Shown: positions 24,471-34,798 of the stretch, one piece after another
Layout: every line of letters starts with the position of its first letter
Numbering within the stretch: position 1 is the stretch's first letter
NCBI GenBank assembly: GCA_049296795.1
Contig: JBAQTC010000007.1
Location: 1 to 64,000 of the forward strand
DNA length: 64,000 bases
Source of the DNA: CAXNKH01 sp049296795
GTDB lineage: Bacteria > Pseudomonadota > Gammaproteobacteria > Burkholderiales > Burkholderiaceae_C
Direction of reading: 5' to 3'
Made by a program: the position numbers and the translations under genes
Notes under the pieces: model-generated
Databases searched by the model: none
What the model was told of the DNA's origin: nothing
Seen by the model: the letters and a program-made list of their open reading frames with translations, nothing else

Positions 24471-26411
24471 ATGTCCCTCGTCAAACAACTCTGGATCGCC
24501 ATTGTCGCGATCACGGCACTGGCCTTTGGTGGCAGCTTGGTGATCAGCATTTTGTCAGCGCGCCACTACTTGGAACAGCAACTCCAGGTCAAAAACATCG
24601 ACAACGCCAATGCCTTGGCTTTGGCACTGTCGCAACTGCGCAAATCGCCTGTGACGATGGAGTTGCAGTTGTCGGCGCAGTTCGATGTAGGCCACTACCG
24701 TTTCATTCGCATCGTTTCACCCTCGGGTCAGGTCATGGTGGAAAAAGTATTCAGTGGCCAGGCGCAAGGCGCACCACTGTGGTTCACCCGCTTGATACCG
24801 ATTCAAGCTCAGCCCGGGCAGGCCCAGATTCAGGACGGTTGGAGGCAATACGGCAGCCTGATCCTGGCCAGCCACGAGCAATATGCCTACCAAAGCCTGT
24901 GGCAAGGTGCACTCCAACTGCTACTGTGGTTTGCAGGGGCCGGCCTGTTGATCGGGCTGGTAGCCAGTCTGGTCCTGCGTCTGATCACCCGACCCCTGAG
25001 CGAAGTGGTGCGGCAAGCTCAGGCAATAGAACAGCGACGTTTTTTGCAAATCCAAGAGCCCAAGACGCCGGAATTGCGCAGCGTGGTACGCGCCATGAAC
25101 AGCATGGGCAACCGCCTCAAAGCCCTGTTTGCCAAGGAAACGGCCCGACTCGAAGCACTGCGCCAGCGCATCAACCATGATCCACTGACGGGACTGGCCA
25201 GTCGGGAACACTTTTTGGCTATGTTGCGGGCGATGCTTTTGGGCGAAACCGCTAGCGCACAGGGTAGCTTGTTACTGCTGCGAATCAATAAACTGGAGTT
25301 GCTCAATACCCAGCTCGGAAGCCCACGCACCAACACCTTGCTCAAACAAGTGGCGCAAATTCTCAAAGTCGTTGCCAAGCAGTCGAGCGGTGCTTTTGCC
25401 GGGCATTTGCGTGGTGCTGATTTTGCTTTGGTTTGGCCCGACATCGATTCACCTCTGCCGGTACTGACCGAACTCCAACAGCGTTTGCAACAGCCGTGGC
25501 TCGATGAGTGGGTGGCAGAAGTGCCCGACCTCTACCATCTGGCGGGGATCAGTTATCAGCGCGGCCAGAGCCTGTCTGAGTTGATGAATCGAGCTGACGA
25601 AGCCCTGGCTTTTGCCCAAACGAAAGGACCCAATAGCCTGTATGTGGATCAACACCCACGTCAAATTCCGGCTTTGTCGGCCGACCAATGGCGGCAGCGA
25701 TTGAGTGCTGTTGTCGGTGCTGGCGGTCATGGCGTTAGCCCGCAGCTCAAGCTGAGCTACTGGCCGGTACGCGCTTTAGGCCGTGCCAATCTGCTGCACC
25801 AAGAAGGCATATTGCGCTGGCAGCTTGAGGCGGGCGGGCCACTGTTGGTGGCGGGCGACTTCATGCCGATTGCAGCGAACTTGCAACTGAGTGCAGCGCT
25901 GGACAGACAACTGGTGCGGCTGGCGCTGGAGTCTTTGCGTAATTCAAACACGGCTTTGGCGATTAACCTGGCAGCGGCTAGCATCGCTGATTTCGGTTTT
26001 CGCCAGGAACTTTTGCTGCTGTTGCAGGCAAATTCGACCCTCTGTTCACGCCTGTATCTGGAGGTCTCCGAGTACGGCGTCAACCAGCAGGTCGAAGCTT
26101 TTGACGACCTGCTTCACAGCCTCAAGCCGCTGGGTTGTCGGTTCGGGATTGAGCACTACAGCCAGGGCTTGTCACAGGGGCACCAGTTGGCCGATTTGGG
26201 GCTCGATTACATCAAAGTCCACCCCAGTTATTGCCATGACTTGGCCTCACATCCCGAAAATCAGGCGTTTCTCAAAGACTTGTGCGCGCTAGCGCACATG
26301 CTTGGTATCAGCGTCATTGCCGCTGGACTCGACACGGACGCTGACTTGGCGCTACTGAACGAACTGGGTTTTGATGGCGCTAGCGATCCGCTTAGCCCGG
26401 CCTTGGGCTGA
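24471..26411 (+). CDS. lapD: c-di-GMP receptor LapD (LapD/MoxY, HAMP, degenerate GGDEF and EAL)
   Basis: The 646-residue inner-membrane protein has a first membrane helix (about 7-29), a periplasmic LapD_MoxY_N domain (about 30-145) that binds LapG, a second helix (about 148-168), HAMP, then GGDEF-like and EAL-like domains. The signature GGDEF motif is replaced by RGADF, and the EAL motif by EGILRW, so the protein is expected to bind but neither make nor break c-di-GMP, as for known LapD. Good spacing from AAGGAG supports the start. It forms an operon with lapG. Confidence 0.92.
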   Translation: MSLVKQLWIAIVAITALAFGGSLVISILSARHYLEQQLQVKNIDNANALALALSQLRKSPVTMELQLSAQFDVGHYRFIRIVSPSGQVMVEKVFSGQAQGAPLWFTRLIPIQAQPGQAQIQDGWRQYGSLILASHEQYAYQSLWQGALQLLLWFAGAGLLIGLVASLVLRLITRPLSEVVRQAQAIEQRRFLQIQEPKTPELRSVVRAMNSMGNRLKALFAKETARLEALRQRINHDPLTGLASREHFLAMLRAMLLGETASAQGSLLLLRINKLELLNTQLGSPRTNTLLKQVAQILKVVAKQSSGAFAGHLRGADFALVWPDIDSPLPVLTELQQRLQQPWLDEWVAEVPDLYHLAGISYQRGQSLSELMNRADEALAFAQTKGPNSLYVDQHPRQIPALSADQWRQRLSAVVGAGGHGVSPQLKLSYWPVRALGRANLLHQEGILRWQLEAGGPLLVAGDFMPIAANLQLSAALDRQLVRLALESLRNSNTALAINLAAASIADFGFRQELLLLLQANSTLCSRLYLEVSEYGVNQQVEAFDDLLHSLKPLGCRFGIEHYSQGLSQGHQLADLGLDYIKVHPSYCHDLASHPENQAFLKDLCALAHMLGISVIAAGLDTDADLALLNELGFDGASDPLSPALG

Positions 26412-26443
26412 AGTTGAGTCAAATGCCAAGTTTGGGCCCTTGC

Positions 26444-28096
26444 TCAAGTCGGCGCGCTGGCCACGCAGACTTGGTTGCGGCCGCCATGTTTGGCCTGGTA
26501 CAGCGCTTGGTCTGCAGCCGCCACCATGGACGGGCCATCTGCCAACAAGGTGCTGCAGGCAACACCGGCACTCATCGTCACGCGAAAGCTGGTAGAGCCC
26601 GTGTGGAACTCAAGCTGCGCGAAATGTTGACGTAAATCGTCCAGCAGCTTTTGGGCATCAGCGGCCGCGCATTCGGGCAGGATGACCAAGAACTCCTCTC
26701 CGCCGTAACGCCCCAGACTGTCCTGGCGGCGCAGGCGCTGACGCATCAGGTTGGCCAGCGTCTTGATGACTTGGTCACCCATCGGGTGGCCCCAGCTGTC
26801 GTTGACCTTCTTGAAAAAATCAATGTCAATCATGGCAGCGGACATCGGCTTACCTTGACGTTTGGCGCGGTCGAACTCTTGCGCCAGCCTGTCTTTGATG
26901 CCATTGTGTTTGAGCAAACCGGTCAGACTGTCTTGGTTCATCAAGGCGGCAAGTTTGCGTGAGCGCAGGGCACGCGACAGTAGCGAAGCGACCAGTTGCA
27001 AGTCAGAAATGGGTTTCACTAAAAATTCATCGACCCCGCTTTTCATCGCCCGTACTTGGCGCATCACATCGGTCTGCGCCGATAAATAGGTGATGGCCAA
27101 ACCCTTCCAGCGCTCCTGGTAGCGAATAATGCGCGCCAGTTCAGCGCCTGAGACCTCGGGCATGTCCAAGTCCAGCAGCAGCACATCGGGGTTGAATTGG
27201 TCTAATGCCGCCATGACCTCGGTGGGTTCACTCAGTCTTTGGGCCTGCATGCCAGCGGCAATGAGGATCAGGCGGTAATGCTCCGCCAAATCTTCGTCAT
27301 CGTCCACGATCAGGATGCGCATCGGGGGTTCACCCTCTTGCAGCAGCGTCTCGATATGGCCCGCCAAGGCCGGCGTGTCCAACGGCAAGCTCAGGCAATA
27401 CTCCACCTGGGCCCGAGCCGCCGCCAGTTGAAACGAATAACTGTCTTGTGGTGCCAGGAATATCGTGGGCAAGCGCCGCCCCAGTTGGCTGAATAACTGG
27501 TCTAGCGTTCGTGTCAGCTGTTCGTTGTCCGCGGCCTGGTCGCTCATAGCGACCAGTAGTACATCCGGTGGTGTTTGCAACAACGCAGCTTGGGCTGTGG
27601 TCAGGTCGGGGAAAGTGCTGACACTGTAGCCAAAAGTTTCCAGGGCCTGAGCCATTTCCTGCATCGGTAGCGGCTTGCCCTGGACCAGAGCGACTTTAGT
27701 TCCACGCGGCTTGGGATTGATTGAGAGATCATGGGGCAGGGTTAAATCGGGCGCCTCTTCTTGCCAATGGATCAGCAATCGCAAGCCCAGCACTTCTGAG
27801 ACCCACTGCTGCCACGCCTCGGGATCAAATGCCTGTTTGGCATCGAGCCATTTTTGAGCGGTTTGTTCCAAGCTTCGGGCTTGACGCGACAGTTCAGGCA
27901 AGCCAAAGGTGGCGCCCGAGCCCGAGAGTTTATGCAACTTCGCATGCAGGGATTGCAAAGTTGGACGCGCCACGTCGGGCCCCAGGCCCAGCACATGGCG
28001 GTTCAGGTCGTCCAGCGTCAGATCGAGTTTGCTCAGATACTGGGCCCGCAGTACTTTCAGTTTGGCCGCGAACTCGCTGGCGGAGTCGATATTCAT
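26444..28096 (-). CDS. Hpt - REC-like - REC - GGDEF diguanylate cyclase
   Basis: A 550-residue cytosolic protein. An N-terminal Hpt domain (about 5-110) carries HKLSGSGATFG with the phospho-His. A receiver-like domain without clear Asp (about 130-255) follows, then a full receiver (ILIVDDDEDLAEHY, phospho-acceptor LLLDLDMPEVSG) and a GGDEF domain with MIDIDFFKKVNDSWGH and RYGGEEFLVILPE, expected to make c-di-GMP. The Hpt could take phosphate from the upstream hybrid kinase and pass it to a receiver. The start overlaps the stop of the CheY-like gene (ATGA). It converges on lapD, a c-di-GMP receptor gene. Confidence 0.88.
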   Translation of the reverse strand: MNIDSASEFAAKLKVLRAQYLSKLDLTLDDLNRHVLGLGPDVARPTLQSLHAKLHKLSGSGATFGLPELSRQARSLEQTAQKWLDAKQAFDPEAWQQWVSEVLGLRLLIHWQEEAPDLTLPHDLSINPKPRGTKVALVQGKPLPMQEMAQALETFGYSVSTFPDLTTAQAALLQTPPDVLLVAMSDQAADNEQLTRTLDQLFSQLGRRLPTIFLAPQDSYSFQLAAARAQVEYCLSLPLDTPALAGHIETLLQEGEPPMRILIVDDDEDLAEHYRLILIAAGMQAQRLSEPTEVMAALDQFNPDVLLLDLDMPEVSGAELARIIRYQERWKGLAITYLSAQTDVMRQVRAMKSGVDEFLVKPISDLQLVASLLSRALRSRKLAALMNQDSLTGLLKHNGIKDRLAQEFDRAKRQGKPMSAAMIDIDFFKKVNDSWGHPMGDQVIKTLANLMRQRLRRQDSLGRYGGEEFLVILPECAAADAQKLLDDLRQHFAQLEFHTGSTSFRVTMSAGVACSTLLADGPSMVAAADQALYQAKHGGRNQVCVASAPT

Positions 28097-28469
28097 GTGC
28101 GCAGTCTCCAAAAATGTTTGATTTGCTCGGCCAGGGTCATCGGGTCAAACGGCTTGGCAATCACGCCCAGCGCACCCATGGCTTTGTAGCGTTGTACTTC
28201 GTCGCCCAGCACCTTGGCGGTGAAAAAAATCACAGGAATAGACGCCGTTTCAGGGTCGGCACGTAAATGTTCAAACGTGGTGGGCCCGTCCATCCCGGGC
28301 ATCATGACGTCGAGCAAAATCAGGTCGGGCGCAAAAGCCTTGACCTGCTCCAGCACGGCCAGTCCGTCGTTGCAGGCCTTGACCGTGAAGCCGCCAATCA
28401 TCTCGAGTGCCAGTGTGGCCACACTCTGGACATCGACCTCATCTTCTGCAAATAAGATTTTGTTCGGGA

Positions 28470-28473
<4 letters not shown>
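28093..28473 (-). CDS. Single-domain response regulator (CheY-like)
   Basis: The 126-residue protein is a receiver domain only: KILFAEDEVDVQSVATLAL with the acidic pair, phospho-acceptor LILLDVMMPGMDGP, and the conserved Lys in GVIAKPFDPMTL. With no output domain it may shuttle phosphate or act by protein contact. It begins with GTG inside the end of the kinase gene (GTGA overlap) and its stop overlaps the start of the Hpt-GGDEF gene, so all three are translationally coupled. Confidence 0.92.
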
Positions 28474-31685
<3,212 letters not shown>

Positions 31686-31999
31686 TTTCGTTTTCGCCTA
31701 GCCAAGACGAGCCTGCGGCTTGGGTCTGATGCGCCGTGAGCTCAGGCTGGGTCTTGAGATTGGACTTCATGGGCTTGCTTCTTGAGCCACTTTAATCCAA
31801 AGATTGACGTTAGTCCAGCCACAGCCTTGTCCACTACCTGCTGGATTTTCTCAGGCCGCTGCCTGCCGATTCTCAGATATGCAGTGCGGCCAACAGGCCA
31901 ACCCCTATGCCCAGGGCACCGGCGCCAAACATGGCGTATTCCAGCCCAGAACGCCCATTAGGGGTGGTCGCTACTTAAATCAATTGCTCTTGTCTGTTT
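31686..31999. other. Noncoding stretch between the hybrid kinase and higA
   Basis: This stretch should contain the promoter of the kinase operon, but no confident -35/-10 pair was found. Its main feature is a partial copy of the 3' end of the DUF4337 gene (31866-31946). No gene is supported. Confidence 0.6.
31866..31946. repeat. 81-bp direct repeat, copy 1 (stray 3' end of the DUF4337 gene)
   Basis: This segment matches 32748-32828 at 79 of 81 positions in the same orientation. The second copy is the genuine end of the DUF4337 gene; this one is detached from any gene. The two copies bracket the higBA locus. Confidence 0.95.
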
Positions 32000-32311
32000 T
32001 CAGTGGGGCGTGGTCTCGGCCAACAGTGGGCAGCGATGGATCTTCTTCAGTCGTTCGCTCAACTCTCGTCGCGCCATCTGAGTGTCGTGATGAGCCTGCA
32101 CCGCCAGCCACCAACCGTCGCTCAGACCAAAGTATCGGCACAGCAGTAAATCGGTTTCGGCCGTCACGGCGCGCTTGCCGGCCACGATGTCGTAGACACG
32201 GGTGGCGGGCACATCGATGTCCTTGGCCAGCCGATAAGGGGTCAGCCCCAGGGGTTTGAGAAACTCTTCTTGAAGCATTTCGCCAGGAGAGACAGGAGTG
32301 ATTGCAGTCAT
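32000..32311 (-). CDS. higA: HigA-family antitoxin
   Basis: The 103-residue protein has an XRE-type helix-turn-helix: VSPGEMLQEEFLKPLGLTPYRLAKDIDVPATRVYDIVAGKRAVTAET, followed by LLLCRYFGLSDGWWLAVQAHHD, the HigA (VapI) signature. It would bind and neutralise a RelE-like toxin and repress its own operon. It lies 12 bases after the end of a toxin gene that is broken by a stop codon, so the antitoxin may now be an orphan. AAGGAT precedes the ATG. Confidence 0.92.
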   Translation of the reverse strand: MTAITPVSPGEMLQEEFLKPLGLTPYRLAKDIDVPATRVYDIVAGKRAVTAETDLLLCRYFGLSDGWWLAVQAHHDTQMARRELSERLKKIHRCPLLAETTPH

Positions 32312-32323
32312 GAGCCAGATCCT

Positions 32324-32605
32324 TCAGTGGTAATCGACGATTTCGACATCATGGGCACCGTCGTCGGCCCACACAAAACAGACCCGCCACTGGTCGTTGA
32401 TGCGGATGCTGTACTGGCCCGATCGGTCGCCTCGCTATCGTTCAAGGCGATTGCTAGGCGGAACGCGCAAGTCATCCAACCGGACCGACACTGCCAGTTG
32501 AGTTAGCTTTCGCAGCGCCACTCGTTCGATGTTGACCCAACGGCCCACCCGATGGCCTTGGTAGAGCGACTCGGTCTCAAGGCTGCGAAAGGACTGGATG
32601 GGCAT
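32324..32605 (-). pseudogene. higB: HigB (RelE-like) toxin with an in-frame TAG stop
   Basis: Translated from ATG at 32605 the frame reads MPIQSFRSLETESLYQGHR, later RWVNIERVALRKL, DDLRVPPSNRLER, then TAG (32437-32435, codon 57), and resumes in frame RGDRSGQYSIRINDQWR and VCFVWADDGAHDVEIVDYH before the natural stop. All are HigB features; the segment at the stop normally reads NRLExLxGDRxGQYSI. One base change (for example TTG to TAG) explains the break. The truncated product lacks the catalytic C-terminal half, so the mRNA interferase is expected to be inactive. Confidence 0.9.
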
Positions 32606-32747
32606 GCTCGATAGTACTGCATCGCGTTATGAACGTCAAACAGGAGTAGTTGCCAGCAGGAGCGGCTGTGGGACTGTCGTTGTCAGCGCTCGGTGTGAAT
32701 CTGGGTGGATCGGCCTGAAGCCCAGACTGTCGCACCCCATCTCAATA

Positions 32748-32828
32748 CCGGTTCTCAGATATGCAGTGCGGCCAACAAGCCAACCCCTATGCCCAGGGCA
32801 CCGGCGCCAAACATGGCGTATTCCAGCC
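32748..32828. repeat. 81-bp direct repeat, copy 2 (3' end of the DUF4337 gene)
   Basis: Original copy of the repeat found at 31866-31946; it contains the last 25 or so codons and the stop of the DUF4337 gene plus seven bases beyond. The copies begin 882 bp apart. Confidence 0.95.
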
Positions 32829-33342
32829 ATTTTTTCTTGGTCAGCAGGGCAATGGCGGCCAAGGCGATGCACACCTGCAGCACGGTGGTGGCTTGGGCCC
32901 AGCGGTGATGCTGGTGCATTTGGGCGTCACTTTGCTGGTCCCAAGCGGTGGCTTCAGCTTCGAGCTTCTCGGCACCGATTTTGATTTCGTTCTTTTCTTT
33001 CTCGTAGCGGTCGATCTTGGCCTGGTACTTGGTTTTTTCGTCGTCCCGGGGCGTCAGGTCGCGCGAGACTTCGGCCAGTGATTGTTTGGTGCTTTTGGCC
33101 TGAAAGTAATTCCACTGGTTGGACGCTTCGGTTTTCTTGATCGCTGCGTTGTTCTTGAACAGTCCGGCGTTGGCCTGGGTGGCGCCGCCCATGTAGCCAA
33201 AAAGCGCGCCAACCGTGGCGATGATGGCGGTGAACATGGCGATCTGGTTGATCATGCCGCTGTGTTCGCCGTGGCCGCCCTGGGTGGCGTGCTCCAGCTC
33301 GTGGTCGTGCGGGCCGTGTACGTGAAATCCTGCGCCAGACAT
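32755..33342 (-). CDS. DUF4337 domain-containing membrane protein
   Basis: A 195-residue protein beginning MSGAGFHVHGPHDHELEHA, rich in histidine at the N terminus, with a first membrane helix (MINQIAMFTAIIATVGALFGYMGG), a charged coiled-coil-like middle (KTKYQAKIDRYEKEKNEIKIGAEKLEAEA) and two C-terminal membrane helices. This fits DUF4337, whose function is unknown. AAGGAG supports the start. Its 3' end has been copied 0.9 kb downstream, next to the higBA locus. It is just after folA on the same strand. Confidence 0.87.
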   Translation of the reverse strand: MSGAGFHVHGPHDHELEHATQGGHGEHSGMINQIAMFTAIIATVGALFGYMGGATQANAGLFKNNAAIKKTEASNQWNYFQAKSTKQSLAEVSRDLTPRDDEKTKYQAKIDRYEKEKNEIKIGAEKLEAEATAWDQQSDAQMHQHHRWAQATTVLQVCIALAAIALLTKKKWLEYAMFGAGALGIGVGLLAALHI

Positions 33343-33343
33343 A

Positions 33344-33838
33344 TCAGACTCCTTGTTTTCTGGTGTAAGTGACAAAACTAAAATTCAAACCGGTGGCCGA
33401 TAGTCCGCGCTCACGCGCTGTTTCTTGCCACTCGGGGCCGAATTGTGGGGCAAAAGCATCGCCTTCAAAATCGGCGTCGATTTCGGTCACCACAGCGGTT
33501 TCAGCCAGGTCTAAGGCTTGGGCGTAGATCTCGGCGCCGCCAATGACCCAGGCCTGGGCATCGGGTGGACACAGGCCAATCGCTTGGGGCAGGGAGTGGG
33601 CGCACAGCGCGCCTTGGGCCAGCCAGCCGCTTTGGCGCGTGACAACGATGTTGATCCGTCCCGGCAGGGGGCGAAAACGCGCGGGAATCGAGTCCCAGGT
33701 TTTTCGTCCCATGATGACAGGCGAGCCCAAGGTGGTGCGCTTGAAATGCGCCAGGTCTTCGGGCAAGTGCCAGGGCAGGATATTGTTCGCGCCAATCACG
33801 CCGTTGGCGGCGCGGGCAAAAATCAAACCTAACTTCAC
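33344..33838 (-). CDS. folA: Dihydrofolate reductase
   Basis: The 164-residue enzyme reduces dihydrofolate to tetrahydrofolate with NADPH. Seen are GLIFARAANGVIGANNILPWHLPEDLAHFK (catalytic Asp region), GSPVIMGRKTWDSIP, PLPGRINIVVTR, AWVIGGAEIYAQAL and the C-terminal NFSFVTYTRK. The start is a GTG that overlaps the thyA stop codon, giving tight coupling with the enzyme that produces dihydrofolate. An ATG further upstream lies within thyA and is not favoured. Confidence 0.95.
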   Translation of the reverse strand: MKLGLIFARAANGVIGANNILPWHLPEDLAHFKRTTLGSPVIMGRKTWDSIPARFRPLPGRINIVVTRQSGWLAQGALCAHSLPQAIGLCPPDAQAWVIGGAEIYAQALDLAETAVVTEIDADFEGDAFAPQFGPEWQETARERGLSATGLNFSFVTYTRKQGV

Positions 33839-34668
33839 ACGGCCACCGGTGCTTTGATGGCGGGATGGCACTGGTAATCCAGAATTTCGAAATCTTCAAA
33901 AGCGTAATCGAAAATCGACGCTGGCTGGCGTTTGATGTGCAGTTGCGGGTAGGGGTAGGGCGTGCGGCTGAGCTGCAGCCGGACTTGCTCTTGGTGGTTG
34001 CTGTAAATATGGCAATCGCCGCCAGTCCAGATGAAGTCGCCCACGCCCAAACCGCATTGCTGCGCCACCATGTGGGTGAGCAAGGCGTAGCTGGCAATGT
34101 TGAAAGGAACGCCCAGAAAAATATCGGCGCTGCGTTGGTACAGCTGGCAGCTCAAGCGAGCCGGCTCACCTTGGACTTGCGACGGTGCGACATAAAACTG
34201 GAAAAAAGCGTGACACGGCATCAGCGCCATCTTGCTCAGATCAGCGACGTTCCAGGCGCTGACGATGATGCGGCGTGAATCGGGGTTGTTTTTAAGCGTT
34301 TTAATGACCTCGGCGATTTGGTCGATGTGGCCGCCCTCAGGCGTGGGCCAGCTGCGCCATTGGACGCCGTAAACCGGACCCAGGTCGCCGTCGTCGCGCG
34401 CCCATTCATCCCAGATCGACACGCCACGCTCTTTGAGCCAGTTGTTATCGGACGAGCCGCTCAGAAACCACAGCAACTCCTGAATGATCGAGCGCAAATG
34501 AACTTTTTTAGTGGTCACCAGCGGAAAGCCTTCGTTCAAGTCAAAACGCATTTGGTGACCAAACACGCTCTTGGTGCCCGTGCCGGTGCGGTCGGCCTTG
34601 AAAACACCATGGCTATCGACATGGCGCATGAAGTCTTCGTAGTGGGAGCGGATCGGATGGGGGGTCAT
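33835..34668 (-). CDS. thyA: Thymidylate synthase
   Basis: The 277-residue enzyme makes dTMP from dUMP with methylene-tetrahydrofolate. It shows DRTGTGTKSVFGHQMRFDL, SIIQELLWFLSG, MALMPCHAFFQFYV (catalytic Cys), CQLYQRSADIFLGVPFNIASYALLTHM and the late WTGGDCHIYSNH. Length equals the E. coli-type short form plus a small insert. Coupled with folA downstream. Confidence 0.97.
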   Translation of the reverse strand: MTPHPIRSHYEDFMRHVDSHGVFKADRTGTGTKSVFGHQMRFDLNEGFPLVTTKKVHLRSIIQELLWFLSGSSDNNWLKERGVSIWDEWARDDGDLGPVYGVQWRSWPTPEGGHIDQIAEVIKTLKNNPDSRRIIVSAWNVADLSKMALMPCHAFFQFYVAPSQVQGEPARLSCQLYQRSADIFLGVPFNIASYALLTHMVAQQCGLGVGDFIWTGGDCHIYSNHQEQVRLQLSRTPYPYPQLHIKRQPASIFDYAFEDFEILDYQCHPAIKAPVAV

Positions 34669-34798
34669 GCAAAGCCTTGTGCGCAGAAATTTATGAAATT
34701 GTAGGCGCTGTCCAGCAGGGTCGGAGCAGGCTTGCAGTTGGGCCCCAAAAGCCTAATATGAGTTGGCAGCTACCCACTGCGAAGCAAGAGTCAAAGCC

